From NCBI GenBank assembly GCA_024516155.1, contig JAJJXM010000032.1, positions 62,001 to 126,000 on the forward strand: a stretch of 64,000 bases of DNA, written 5' to 3'. The notes under the pieces were generated by a model, which was not told the DNA's origin, ran no database searches, and saw only the letters and a list, made by a program, of their open reading frames with translations. The DNA comes from Pyronema omphalodes. Taxonomy: Eukaryota; Ascomycota; Pezizomycetes; Pezizales; Pyronemataceae. Each line of letters starts with the position of its first letter. Position 1 is the stretch's first letter. A program made the position numbers and the translations under genes. Below are positions 27,523-39,100 of the stretch, in pieces.

Positions 27523-28846
27523 GGGCGTTCATCTCAGTGTCTCTGTCGGCTGGGTTGGGTGGGGCGGCGGCGGGGTTTTGTAACGCTGTCCAGGCTTCTT
27601 TGAATATGCGGATGCGTACGGGGCATTGCTTGCTGAAGCCTGGGTGGTCGAGGTCGGGGAGGTTGGCGTCCGCGCAGTTTTTGCAATGGTATCTAGTGTG
27701 CTCACAGCTCTTACCTTTGCTTTGGGGGCAGTCGTTGCAGGCGTGGTCGTCCGTGGGGTGGTTCTGGCCGCAGATGCCGCAGGTGGGGCCTTGCGGTCCA
27801 GTGCAGTTGGTGTAGTGGTGGCCAAAGAGCAAGCAGCGCCGACACTGGTCGGTCCGTCGGGCAGAGTGGTACTCGGTGACTCTTCGGGGCTCGAAGAGTA
27901 CCATGACTCGTTTGCGCTTCAGGAGTGCGAGCTTTCCGGCGGTACGTACCGCAATAACCACACTGGACGCTTCCTTGCCCACACGTTTCTCCGCGGTCGT
28001 CATATATCGGGGGGGTTGCGCCAGGGTGACAGGTCCGTTGCTGCGTTCGATCTCCTCCTGGAGGAGGCGCATTCCGTCGGGGGAGTCGGGGTATTGGCTC
28101 GTGGGGATTCCATGAACTGCGAGCTTATACCATTGCTCGTTCAGGCGGGGTGCGGCGATGGAGGTGTTGACCTGTCGCGTCGCTGTGTGTATGGTCCCTA
28201 GGTTCTCGGTCAGCTCGGATTCAGTGGTGCCGTCTGTCATGGTCACGATGAGGTTTCCTGATGTGGCTTGTCTGATCGTGGCGACAGCCATGTGAGGCGG
28301 CGCCTGTGTCTGGGTGAGTGCAGCGTTGATCGTCCTTCCCAGTTGGGCTTTGGTATTGACGTCGATTTCCGCAGGGTGTGGGAAGGGTATGGTGACGGAC
28401 TGGGGGCGGGTGCGTTGGCGTCGGGGGTGCGGTTTAGTGGCGGGTGTGGGGTTGGTGGGGGGGTTGGCTTTGAGGAGAGTTTTGGTCCTGGAGGGGTCCG
28501 CCCACGGCGCCGAGGGTGCGTTGGAGGGGCGGGTTGTAGTCCGGGGTGCGTCGAGGGGGATGGCGATGTTGTTGCTGCGCAAGATTCCTTCGAGCATGTG
28601 GCATCTCGCCATCCAATGGTGTATGTCGTTGGCGGTGGGCGTGGTGGCGGGTGCGGTGTCGGGGGCGGTCGGGGGGTTGTGGGCGAGGTGGTCGGTTCGG
28701 GGCTGGGTGTTGGTTCGGTGTAGTTTGTCGATGCGTTTGGTAACTGTTTCGAGGCGTTGGTTCATCGGGCGGAGGAGATCCACGATGGTCGTCTTGATCA
28801 GTTCGGATAAGGTCGCGAGGTTGACGTCGGAAGTAGTTATTGCGTG
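27515..28846 (-). pseudogene. L3 ORF1, central and C-terminal part
   Basis: Zinc-knuckle protein of subfamily S2, interrupted by X3 at 28846/28847. Visible: VNLATLSELIKTT and MNQRLETVTKRIDKL (coiled-coil), RARPQ-type basic region, WYKLAVHGIPTSQYPD, EKRVGKEASSVVIAVRT, FEPRRVTEYHSARRTDQ, then CRRCLLFGHHYTNC (CX2CX4HX4C), CGICGQNHPTDDHACNDC and a third Cys/His cluster. It ends EMNAHV with a TAG. No internal stop is seen in this part, so L3 ORF1 was intact before X3 arrived. Confidence 0.9.
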
Positions 28847-30840
28847 GGTGGGAAAGCACACCACACGGCAACGGCGACCCCCCCCCCCTGCATTCTCAAC
28901 AACGAGCACCGAAACCCCCGGTTTTCTCATCGGATTCGGATTCGCAGCACTCTGTTACGTTATTCTCTGAATTTTCAGGGAATTCCACGTTGTTTTTGTT
29001 GACTTTTGTCGCAAAATCAGAGTTTTCACGAGTTTTGGCTTACCCCACCTCACGAAATGTCGCCAAAACAACGACAGAACAACGCCCGACGATCGAAACG
29101 GTCCGAAAACGCGTACAATGTTCTAGCCGACCCTCCTCATGATGGATCCAATCCTACTTTTGATTGAAGAGATGGAATAATTGATGAAGTTGATGGAAAC
29201 TTCGCTGGAAAGCCCTTCCAGAGCGTGGTCTTGGCAGGATCACCAGTTCCTTCGGCTTCAACAAAGCAGCAACAGGCGACAACTGAACAAAGCCGGTTCA
29301 GCGACTACCGCCGCGCGTGTGTATCTGCAATTAATAGGGCAATTGCAGTTGACGACAACTATGCCACCCTAGATCAACTGTTTCATGACAACCAAGCCGA
29401 ACTCACGGGAGCCAGCTTCCTGGGGATACAACAGATCCACCGGGACACACAGCGACGCTTCAATACCCTCGATGACACCATACGCAACAACAGCGATGAG
29501 ATGCGCCACAGATTCGACGTCATGATGACCAAATTCAACGATCTGCTCTTCGAAAACGCGACGCTGCGCAAAGCATACGACTCTACACAGGCAGAAACAG
29601 CAGCTCTCAAGGCTGCTGTGGACGCCCTGACGAAGAAAATCGACGAACAGCAACAAGTCATTTCGGCGCCCCCCTCACCGAACCTCACGGCCTCTTCCTC
29701 AGTGATGGAAGAGATGACTATGCAACTGTCCGTCGTCCAACATGATATTCAGGATGTCCTGGACGCTGTTCGCAACCCTCCTGGCAAGAGAAAGTGAAGG
29801 GGAAGCGACCAGAACACCGAACCCACCTCACCAACGACCAGAGCACCGGTCAACCACAAACCGAGAGCTGCATCACCGGTGCGGAGCCTGATGCACTCAA
29901 AACATGCGACTACCGCTGCCCAGGACAAGCTTGATGCCCTCAAGCCCATGTCCCCCCTACCTCTCCTCGCGATCACATCGACCGAAGCGACACCGGAACC
30001 TCACCCTGACAGTCCATCTGCTCAGGACACACCTCTACCCGACGCCCCAAGCACTGCCCCTGCTGAGACCGACGGATGGAAGACTGTGGAGGCAAAGGCC
30101 ACACAGAAGAAGAAGATGAAAGCGAAGGAGACGACATCTACGGCAGCGATACCCAAACAGACCCCTACAACAAAGAATGGTGGAAGGGGAAAGAATACCC
30201 ACCAACCCAGAACGACAACCCCCTCTGCAAAGAAGACTTGGGCAGAAGTCGTCAAGAGCGGAGGCATCAACGTCTAGATTGTGCTGGGGAATGGCAATCT
30301 TGGACTGACAACACCACCGACAAGAAGGGGAGAGAGGCGAGGGGGAGCAGCGAGAAGGCTGAGGAAGAAGGAAGGAGAAGGGGAGAGAGGAGAGGAGAGG
30401 AGGGGCAGGGCTGGCCCGGGTGTCTCAAAGGGCAAAGAGTCAGGAGACACCAGCGGAGGAGTTGAGAGAGGAGAGGAGAGTGGGGGCGTAGGTGGCCCGG
30501 CGGCTGTTTAACTTTGCTTTGGTTTTGTTTTTGCTTTGTGGAGGAAATAAAGGCGGAAAAATGGTTAAAAATGGGAGGAGAAGGGTGGAGGAAATGGGGG
30601 GAACGACCCGGCGAGGTGGCCTCCGAGCGTACAGGGCTCCTGGAACAGACGACGCTTGACGAACAAAAGCACAACGAGACTTGGGGGTCTACAACCCCAC
30701 ACCCTAACGACAAGCTCTGGGGCATACCCAGTGAGAGCTTGGCCTAACACCCGGGTTTCTTAATTTTGTATTTACTGTAGATTCCGCCATAACCTTACGG
30801 TTGGATGCGTGTATGAGTTAATAAATAAATAAATAAATAA
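28847..30840 (+). mobile_element. X3: full-length X element inside L3 ORF1
   Basis: 1994-bp plus-strand copy, opposite to its host L3, with the exact 13-bp TSD TAGTTATTGCGTG at 28834-28846 and 30841-30853. The leader GGTGGGAAAGCA precedes CACCACACGGCAACGGCGA and a C11 run. L1-type 3' module and a (TAAA)n tail. Confidence 0.94.
29057..30511 (+). pseudogene. X3 protein gene with three nonsense codons
   Basis: Collinear with the 484-aa X1 ORF. It carries TGA where relatives have Gly in FDGRDG (near 29164), TGA for Arg in KRKRRG (29795-29797) and TAG for Gln in INVQIV (30275-30277). The variable block is the common type and nearly identical to X2. No frameshift is seen. Point nonsense mutations in a copy with perfect TSDs mean it is not old in structure but cannot encode the protein. 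Confidence 0.88.
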
Positions 30841-31207
30841 TAGTTATTGCGTGCTGGCTGTCGTTGAGGTTCAGGTCAGAGTCGGATTCGGAGTCGGTGT
30901 CGGGGCAGCTGTCAGTGTCCATAGCGGTCGGCATTGTTTTGGCGGGGGTCCCATCGAGGTTCACGGGGGTGTTTGTTGCCGGTCGGGTGGCATTTTTGCG
31001 GAGGAGGTCGAGGCCAAGTCTAGAGTCGGATTTTTTGGTGGGGCGTTTGGTGACTTTTCCGGAGACGGTCGTTGATTTCTTAGAGGTCGCGATGGCGGAG
31101 GAGCCAGCGTGCGGGGTGTTGATTCGGGAAAGCTCGTCGGGGCTAAAAATATTCTCGGGTACCTGCATACGCGAGGGCGTGGCGGGGATGGGTGCGTTAG
31201 CGTCCAT
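30841..31207 (-). pseudogene. L3 ORF1, N-terminal part
   Basis: Begins with ATG at 31207 (MDANAPIPATPSRMQVPENI), followed by a Lys/Ser-rich segment, RLGLDLLRKNAT and an acidic TDSESDSD stretch. It continues in frame across X3 into 28846 (AIT then TSDVNLATLSEL). The acidic Ser/Asp stretch has a counterpart in S1-type ORF1, suggesting common architecture. Confidence 0.9.
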
Positions 31208-31641
31208 CGCTTAACCGGTGGTGAGGTAAGCGATGGCGAAGAGTCACGTGAGGAGGCTCTTGCTAAGCGAGCACGAAAATTTCTCGCGAGGAATGGGGTC
31301 CGGAGGGGGGGAAATTTGGGGGATCACCACAACCAGTGCTGCTGGTGGGGGGGGGATTTGGGGGGGGGGGGATTTCGGTATGCCGAAACCGAAAATAAGG
31401 TCGGTTTGATGATTGGGGGGCGGGTGGTGGAGCGGCGTTGATGAAAGTGCCCGGAATCCGGCCCGGAGGTCCCAGAATCGCGTGTTTCCGCTGAATCTCA
31501 ACGGTAAACGGTAGCTGGGTTCCGAAAACCGAGATTCGGGGTAATTCCGAGGTAAGAAATCGATTGCCGATTCGAAAATCGGGGAAATTGTTCTTGTTGT
31601 CGCAAATGCAGGGGGGGGTCAGCGGTTGCTGTGTTCTGCGT
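31208..31641 (-). promoter_or_regulatory. L3 5' UTR, presumed internal promoter region
   Basis: Sequence between the element's 5' terminus (leader ACGCAGAA, then CACAGCAACCGCTGA and C8 on the minus strand) and the ORF1 ATG. It is closely matched by the 5' UTRs of L5 (32129-32581) and, less closely, L9 (57341-57770). LINEs of this type usually carry internal promoters here; no specific element is recognised. Confidence 0.6.
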
Positions 31642-31654
31642 CGCCATAACCTTA

Positions 31655-31690
31655 GGGTTAGATGCGTGTATGGATGAATAAATAAATAAA
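31655..31690 (+). other. L2 3' terminus: hairpin right arm and (TAAA)n tail
   Basis: Follows the L3 TSD and completes L2. The bases GGGTTAGATGCGTGTATG restore the hairpin arm (AACC-TTA-GGGTT), and the tail ATGAATAAATAAATAAA ends at about 31690 against L4 ORF2 sequence. Confidence 0.88.
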
Positions 31691-32128
31691 TCGATAAACA
31701 ATCTCGATGAGTGGGCAACCATCCTAAGGGACTCCATCCAAGCCGCCGCCGAAGTGGCAACCCCCCCCCCTCAACCCAACGCCACGATCCAAGAGGTGGT
31801 GGACCCAGGAAATGGAGTCGGCAAGGAAAGCAATAACCTGCGCAAAACCTAAGTGGAAACAGACTCGACTGCCGGACCATCACTCGGACTTCAACACGCT
31901 CCGGAACGCATACTTCAGGCAAATACGGCACGCCAAAGATAAGTTGTGGAAGGAGCACCTAGCACAGGCCGGGGGAGAAGACATCTGGGCTGCCTTCAGA
32001 TACACCAACCCCAGACGGGCCCAGCTAACCCCCCCCCCATTAAAACAACAATTGACGGCGCCGAACACCTATGCACCGACTTTGGTAGCAAAGTCAACGC
32101 ATTCCACGCTCTTTTCCCCCCTCCCCCC
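31691..32128 (+). pseudogene. L4 ORF2, linker before RT
   Basis: Reads NNLDEWATILRDSIQAA, then after a C-run frameshift near 31760-31775 ESARKAITCAKPKWKQTRL, RNAYFRQIRHAKDKLWKEHL and WAAFRYTNPRRAQLTPP. These are the conserved pre-RT motifs of all ORF2s here. It ends at the L5 TSD (32116-32128, CCCCCCTCCCCCC). Confidence 0.83.
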
Positions 32129-32581
32129 CGTGGGACCAAGACACTACACCACACAGCAACCGCTGACCCCCCCCCCTGCATTTGCGACAACAACAACAAT
32201 TTCCCCTATTTTCGAATCGGCAATCGACTTCTTACCTCGGAATTACCCCGAATCTCGATTTTCGGAACCCAGCTACCGTTTACCGTTGAGATTCAGCGGA
32301 AAAACGCGATTCTGGGACCTCCGGGCCGGATTCCGGGCACTTTCATCAACGCCGCTCCACCACCCGCCCTCCAATCATCAAACCGACCTTATTTTCGGTT
32401 TCGGCATACCGAAATCCCCCCCCCCCCCCAAATCCCCCCCCCACCAGCAGCACTGGTTGTGGTGATACCCCAAATTTCCCCCCCTCCGGACCCCTTTCCT
32501 CGCGAGAAATTTTCGTGCTCGCTTAGCAAGAGCCTCCTCACGTGACTCTTCGCCATCGCTTACCTCACCACCGGTTAAGCG
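32129..32581 (+). promoter_or_regulatory. L5 5' UTR
   Basis: The region from leader to ORF1 ATG (32582). It contains the conserved 5' terminus and C10 run, ATTTCGGTATGCCGAAA-like palindromic sequence near 32395-32412 (CGGTTTCGGCATACCGAAA), and a second long C run near 32413-32421. Nearly identical to the L3 5' UTR. Presumed internal promoter by family analogy only. Confidence 0.6.
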
Positions 32582-34249
32582 ATGGACGCTAACGCACCCA
32601 TCCCTGCCACGCCCTCGCGTATGCAGGTACCCGAGAATATTTTTAGCCCCGAAGAGCTTTCCCGAATCAACGCCCCGCACGCTGGCTCCTCCGCCATCGC
32701 GACCTCTAAGAAATCAACGACCGTCTCCGGAAAAGTCGCCAAACGCCCCACCAGAAAATCCGACTCTAGACTTGGCCTGGACCTCCTCCGCAAAAATGCC
32801 ACCCAACCGGAAACAAACACCCCCGTGAACCTCGATGGGACCCCCGTCGAAACAATGCCGACCGCTATGGACACTGACAGCTGCCCCGACACCGACTCCG
32901 AATCCGACTCTGACCTGAACCTCAACGACAGCCAGCACGCAATAACTACATCCGACGTCAACCTCGCGACCTTATCCGAATTGATCAAGACGAACATCAT
33001 GGATCTCCTCCGCCCAATGAATCAACGCCTCGAAACTGTAACCGAACGTATCGACAAACTACACCGAACCAACACCCAGCCCCGAACCGACCACCTCGCC
33101 GACAACCCCCCGACCGCCCCCGACACCGCACCCGCCACCACGCCCATCGCCAATGACATACACCATTGGATGGCGAGATGCCACATGCTCGAAGGAATCT
33201 TGCGCAGCAACAACATCGCCATCCCCCTCGACGCACCCCGGACTACAACCCGCCCCTCCAACGCACCCTCGGCGCCGTGGGCGGACCCCTCCAAGACCAA
33301 AACTCCCCTCAAAGCCAACCCCCCCCACCAACCCCACACCCGCCACTACTCACCCCGTCGTCAAACGACAGCCCCGAACCCGCCCCCAGGAAATCATCCT
33401 GCCCTGCCCCAACCCCAGTGTCCTCCCGGTCCACACGAGAGTAGAAGTGGGCTTCGCAGTGAACAAAGCACTGCTAGAGGCCAAAGCCCCCTCTCACATG
33501 GGAGTCACTACGGTCCGCAAAAACCAAGCGGGAAATATCATCTTGACACTGAAACCTGCTACCACCACCGAAGAGCTAACCGCACACTTAGAAACAATTC
33601 AACGCGCTGCCCAAACGGTACACCCCTCCCTCGACAACCCCCACATCAACGAACGATGGTATAAACTCGCCGTCCACGGCATCCCCACAGACATCTACCC
33701 CGACACTGAGGAAGGAATGCGCCTCCTCCGAGAAGAAATCGAACGGAGCAACAACCCGGTCACCCTGGCCCAGAACCCGCGGTACATGACGACGGCAGAA
33801 AAACGTACTGGCAAGACGGCCTCCAGTGTAGTAATCGCGGAGCGCACGCCCGACGAGTTGACCCTCCTCCAACGCCGTAAGGTACTGGTCCTCTTCGAAG
33901 CACGAAGGGTCACCGAATACTTCACCGCGAGGAAAACCGATCAATGTCGACGGTGCCAACTCTACGGCCACCACCACGCAACCTGCACTGGACCCCCCGG
34001 ACCGATCTGCGCCCTCTGTGGAAAAGACCACCCCACGGAGAACCACAACTGCACCGAATGCCCGACGAGAAACGGTAAGTCGTGCTCACACACTAAGTAC
34101 GAATGCAGAAACTGCGTCGAGGCTGGCATCCCCGAACATGACCATCCCGCCTTTCACAAACAATGCCCGACTCGCCTCCGCATCCACAAGGAAGCCAGAG
34201 AGGCAACCCAACCCGCCGCCTCTACCTCACCCAACCCTACAGACAAAGA

Positions 34250-36152
34250 GAAGGGAACAACCACACGGCAACGGCGACCCCCCCCCCCTGCATTCTCAAC
34301 AACGAGCACCGAAACCCCCGATTTTCTCATCGGATTCGGATTCGCAGCACTCTATTACGTTATTCTCTGGATTTTCAGGGAATTCTACGTTGTTTTTGTT
34401 GACTTTTGTCGCAAAATCAGAGTTTTCACGAGTTTTGGCTTACCCCACCTCACGAAATGTCGCCAAAACAACGACAGAACAACGCCCAACGATCGAAACG
34501 GTCCGAAAACGCGTACAATGTTCTAGCCGACCTTCCTCATGATGGATCTAACTCTACTTTTGATGGAAGAGATGGAATAGTTGATGAAGTTGATGGAAAC
34601 AGTGCTGGAGAACCCCTCCAGAGCGTGGTCTTGGCAGGATCACCAGTTCCTTCGGCTTCAACAGACCAGCAACAAGACACAACTACCCGATCGCTGTATA
34701 TGTGGCGCCGCGACATGATCCAGTTCATCCTTGAAGAATATGGAGCTTGCGATGAAGCGCGCCTGGACAGAGCATTGCACATGAACCACTCACGGATCAG
34801 TGCCCTCACCTTGTTAGGTGTGAACCAGGACAACAAGGAGACTCACCGCCGCTTCGACACAGTCGAAGAGAAGATGTACGACATAAGCGACCACATCAAC
34901 GACAGGTTTGACGCCGTTCTGGCGAAACTCAACGACCTGCACTGCGAAAATGCGAAGCTGCGCGCAGCATACGACTCTACACAGGCAGAAACAGCAGCTC
35001 TCAAGGCTGCTGTGGCCGCCCTGACGAGGAAAATCGACGACCAGCAACAAGTCATTTCGGCGCCCCCCTCACCGAACCTCACGGCCTCTTCCTCAGCGAT
35101 GGAAGAGATGACTATGCAACTGTCCGTCAACCAACATGACATTCAGGATGTCCTGGACGCTGTCCGCAACCCTCTTGGCAAGAGAAAGCGAAGGGGAAGC
35201 GACCAGAACACCGAACCCACCTCACCAACGACCAGAGCACCGGTCAACCACAAACCGAGAGCTGCATCACCGGTGCGAAGCCTGATGCACTCGAAACATG
35301 CGACTACCGCCGCCCAGGACAAGCTTGATGCCCTCAAGCTTATGTCCCCCCTACCTCTCCTCGCGATCACGTCAACCGATGCGACACCGGAACCTCACCC
35401 TGAAAGTTCATCTGCTCAGGACACACCTCTACCCGACGCCCCAAGCACTGCCCATGCTGAGACGAACGGATGGAAGACTGTGGAGGCGAAGGCTAAGCAG
35501 AAGAAGAAGATGAAAGCGCAGGAGACGAGACCTACGGCAGCGACACCCAGCAAGACCCCTACAACGAAGAATGGTGGAAGGGGAAAGAATACCCACCAAC
35601 CCAGACAGACAACCCCCTCCGCAAAGAAGACTTGGGCAGAAGTCGTCAAGAGCGGAGGCATCAACGTCCAGATTGTGCTTGGGAATGGCAATCTTGGACT
35701 TACAACACCACCGACAAGAAGGGGAGAGAGGCGAGGCGGGGCAGCGAGAAGGCTGAGGAAGAAGGAGGGAGAAGGGGAGAGAGGGGAGGAGAGTGGGGGC
35801 GTAGGGGGCCCGGCGGCTGTTTAACTTTGCTTTGATTTTGTTTTTGCTTTGTGGGGGAAATAAAGGCGGAAAAATGGTTAAAAACGGGAGGGGAAGGGTG
35901 GAGGAAATGGGGGAACGACCCGGCGAGGTGGCCTCCGAGCGTACAGGGCTCCTGGAACAGACGGCGCTTGACGAACAAAAGCACAACGAGATTTGGGGGT
36001 CTACAACCCCACACCCTAACGACAAGCTCTGGGGCATACCCAGTGAGAGCCTGGCCTAACACCCGGGTTTCTTAATTTTGTATTTACTGTAGATTCCGCC
36101 ATAACCTTACGGTTGGATGCGTGTATGAGTTAATAAATAAATAAATAAATAA
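34250..36152 (+). mobile_element. X4: X element near the L5 ORF1 3' end
   Basis: 1903-bp copy with the exact 13-bp TSD CTACAGACAAAGA at 34237-34249 and 36153-36165. Leader GAAGGGAACAA, then CCACACGGCAACGGCGA and C11. L1-type 3' module and a (TAAA)n tail. It lies only about 25 bp upstream of the ORF1 stop/ORF2 start overlap. Confidence 0.94.
34457..35824 (+). CDS. X4 protein, 455 aa, divergent variable block
   Basis: Open X ORF from MSPKQRQNNAQRSKRSENAY. Residues up to SPVPSAST match the other copies. The next ~120 residues are very different (RSLYMWRRDMIQFILEEYG, RALHMNHSRISALTLLGVNQ, THRRFDTVEEKMYDISDHIN). Identity is then high again from RAAYDSTQAETAALKAAV onward. The C-terminal Arg/Gly/Glu tail is about 29 residues shorter than in X1 (GERGEESGGVGGPAAV), probably by slippage between purine repeats. 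Frame intact. Confidence 0.83.
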   Translation: MSPKQRQNNAQRSKRSENAYNVLADLPHDGSNSTFDGRDGIVDEVDGNSAGEPLQSVVLAGSPVPSASTDQQQDTTTRSLYMWRRDMIQFILEEYGACDEARLDRALHMNHSRISALTLLGVNQDNKETHRRFDTVEEKMYDISDHINDRFDAVLAKLNDLHCENAKLRAAYDSTQAETAALKAAVAALTRKIDDQQQVISAPPSPNLTASSSAMEEMTMQLSVNQHDIQDVLDAVRNPLGKRKRRGSDQNTEPTSPTTRAPVNHKPRAASPVRSLMHSKHATTAAQDKLDALKLMSPLPLLAITSTDATPEPHPESSSAQDTPLPDAPSTAHAETNGWKTVEAKAKQKKKMKAQETRPTAATPSKTPTTKNGGRGKNTHQPRQTTPSAKKTWAEVVKSGGINVQIVLGNGNLGLTTPPTRRGERRGGAARRLRKKEGEGERGEESGGVGGPAAV

Positions 36153-36182
36153 CTACAGACAAAGACACCGACATGATCCAAC

Positions 36183-39100
36183 ATGTGTAATTACAACCCA
36201 CTGGCAACGACAATTCGAATAATTTCCCATAACATGAACCGCCAATGCCCAGCCCTCGACTCCCTCCTAAACAGCGCCTGCACAACAGCAGACATCATCC
36301 TACTACAGGAAATCAACATCACTGACCCCGCCTTCGCCACCACCCACCCCGCCTTCATGTTGGTCCTGCCCCCCCGCGGCGACAGAGCCTCCAACAGGAC
36401 GGCGGCGTATATCAACCGCACAAACCCTTACCTGAAAGTATCACAACGCACAGACATATGTACAGACCCGGACCTCCAGGTCCTCGAGGTAGGTACAGAT
36501 CTCATCCCCGCGTTTTTCCTTTTAAATATTTATAATGAACGTGACCCGGAAACCCAAACCTACACAATTCCCCGCTCCCTATCACCCCTTTCCCTCCCCC
36601 GCAGATGCGTTATAACAGGTGACCTCAACGCTCACCACGCTCTATGGAACTCCGCAACACGCACACCCAAACGTGCCAGTGAACTGGTACACCTAATAGA
36701 ACAGGAAAACTGGAGATTGGTTTCCGTCCCAGACACCCCGACACACTACTACCGACGGGGGACTAGATCCTCCGTTATAGACTTGACCCTGGCCTCGCCA
36801 GCCATGATGGAAGAGGTAGGGACCTGGGCCATAGACGATGAACTAGCCACCGGGTCGGACCACGAAGTAATTCGCTTCGACATCCAAACTGTGCACCCAG
36901 ACATAGAACCTACCCCCCCACCGGAACGTCTCAACTGGCGGAAAACAGACTGGGCCTTGTTCTCCACGACCCTCCAAGCATCCATCTCCGCATCGACAAC
37001 ACAGTGGAGTCAGTACGCCTCCAACCCCACACCCGAAAATCTCGACGCCTGGGCACGCCACGCGAGAGAACATATCCTCGATGCAGCCCGCGCCTCCACC
37101 CCCGTACTACAAGTCACCCCCCGATCGAAACGTTGGTGGACAGTGGAAGTCACCACCGCCAGAAAGGATATGACCCGCGCGAAAAGAAGGTGGAAATCAA
37201 CAGGCTCAGACACTAACCACACCATTTACCGCCGCCTACGAAACATGTATCACCGTCAGATAAGACATGCCAAGGATGCGATGTGGAAAGAATATCTAGC
37301 TCAGGCAGAAGGACCAGACGTCTGGAGGGCCTTCAAATACACAAACCCGCGCCGTGCCCAACTCACTCCGAATATCCGCGCCACAATCAACGGTAGGGAG
37401 GAACTCTGCAGTTCATTCGACAGGAAAGTAGAGGCATTTCAGATGTTATTCCCCCCACCACCTCCCCCACCCCCCCCCATCCACCCTCCCCTGTCGCAGA
37501 GAGATAGCGTGGACGACCTTCTCGCCGTTGGAAGTCAAACAAGCCATCTTTACCTCTTCCCCCTCGAAAGCCCCAGGACCCGACGGGATAACCTTTGGCT
37601 GTCTCCGCCAAGTATATCTCGCCGTCCCCACCTAACTGACCAATCTATACTGGATGCTGGGCACTGTAGGGTACCATCCCCGCGGGTGGAGACAGGCCAC
37701 GACGGTAATTATACCAAAACCTAACAAACCCGACTACGCAAATCCAATGGCGTACCGCCCAATCGCCCTGCTGAACAGCCTTGGAAAAACGTTAGAGAAA
37801 TTGATGGCGACTCGGCTCGGACAACTCGCGGAGACCCGGGAACTGTTACACCGAGACCAAATAGGAGGCCGCCCGCAGCCATCCGCCATCGACGCCGCAA
37901 TGGCACTCGTCCACGACATCGAAATGGGTAAGCACCAGAAACTTATCACCACAGCACTTTTCCTAGACTTACGCGGAGCTTTCGATAATGTCTCCGCCGA
38001 CCGCCTTCAGCAGACACTACACCAGCTAGGCTGCCCCCGACAAATCCGAACATGGTGCGAAACCTTCCTCGCCGAAAGGACGACCGCTCTATCCTTCGAC
38101 GGACAAACAGATCGCCAACGCCCAATTAAAACGGGAATCCCCCAGGGTTCCCCAGCATCACCGATCCTGTTCCTCCTGTACTGAAGACCGCTCTTCGACG
38201 CACTAATGCAGGAACACCCGTTCGCGTGGACCCCCAGTTACATGGATGACGTCGCAATCGTCGTACAGAGTCGAACCCGGAAAGAAAACGCACGCCTCCT
38301 GGAAAAAGTCACCAAAACAGCATTCACTTGGGCAGCTTCCAACGCTGTGGCCTTTGACGACTCAAAGACGGAACTCCTCCATTTCCACTGGGCGAGGTCA
38401 GATACAATCACAGACAATGAAAAAGTGAAACTACCGAACGGTACGATAGTGAGCCCTGGGACGCAGGGAGGAGAAAAAGATGTTGTACGATGGATTGGTA
38501 TGTACCTAGACAGACGCCTTAACTTTAAAGCACATGTACGTAGAAAAACAGCCGCCGCACAAAGAACGCTCAACGCGCTATGCCGATCAGCAAAGATATG
38601 AAACTGGTTTGTCTCCCCTCGCGACCCGACTAATTTTCCAGGCATGCGTCCAAACCCGTGCGGACTTTGGCGCGGAGATATGGTGGACACGACAGAGAGA
38701 CCTTGCCTCGAAACTACAAACCCAACAAAATTCAGCCCTACGCCGCATACTCAACGCCTTCAACTCGACTCCCACACTGGCGCTCCATAACGAGACTGCG
38801 CTACCTCCGGTACCGATAGGCCTGGACCACAAGCAACGCCAATACGCACTTCGCGTCCTCACTCTCCCTCCGACACATCCGATCGCACGCCGGTGTCCCA
38901 CATCCTTCCCCATGCCGAGCTTACAATCCGCCGCTATTGAGATCGCAAACGAGTACGACCACCCGTGGCACAACACCACACGACAACCCACGCGCCTCCT
39001 CAGCGCTCTACACTCTCTCTCGCCTTGGCTCCCTCTCAACGCACCGGTCGAAGACACCTCCCTCCCCGTTCCGCTCGACGCCGACGAAAACCTCTTAACC

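Larger units (their letters stand above)
22769..31641 (-). mobile_element. L3: Tad1-like LINE, nearly intact, (CAAA)n tail, contains X3
   Basis: Minus-strand LINE of subfamily S2 (ORF1 begins MDANAPIP). The 13-bp TSD CGCCATAACCTTA is exact at 22756-22768 and 31642-31654. Without X3 it is about 6.87 kb: a leader of about 8 nt (ACGCAGAA), 5' terminus CACAGCAACCGCTGA plus a C8 run, a ~430-bp 5' UTR, ORF1, overlapping ORF2, an 833-bp 3' UTR and a (CAAA)n tail. It was inserted into the 3' hairpin of L2. Confidence 0.93.
7164..31690 (+). mobile_element. L2: Tad1-like LINE split by X1, LTR/G1 and L3
   Basis: Its segments are 7164-8360, 10347-10515, 20409-22768 and 31655-31690; 11053-12137 is an extra copy of its 3' part. 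Joining them gives ORF2 from before the RT domain to the stop at 22019-22021, then a 3' UTR and a (TAAA)n tail ending near 31690. X0 interrupts it on the left, so its 5' half lies outside the window. On the right it ends against L4 ORF2 in mid-frame, so L2 is read as inserted in L4. Confidence 0.85.
32582..36190 (+). pseudogene. L5 ORF1, frameshifted and split by X4
   Basis: ATG at 32582 (MDANAPIPATPSRMQVPENI). The frame is lost in a C run at about 33321-33328, and the product continues in the frame open from 33153: RPQEIILPCPNPS, WYKLAVHGIPTDIYPD, FEARRVTEYFTARKTDQ, CRRCQLYGHHHATC, CALCGKDHPTENHNCTEC. X4 interrupts it at 34249/34250, and the last codons (TDKDTDMIQHV, TAA) lie at 36153-36190. 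The stop overlaps the ORF2 ATG by 8 nt (ATGTGTAA, 36183-36190). Confidence 0.88.

Noticed and set aside
27876..28970. ORF ending in TTRQRRPPPPAFSTTSTETPGF and similar frames that run from LINE genes into X 5' ends (7224-8480, 28314-28970, 33153-34526, 19008-19745)
   Set aside because: The shared C-terminal 'domain' is the X 5' UTR read by chance in one frame across insertion sites, not a conserved protein domain.
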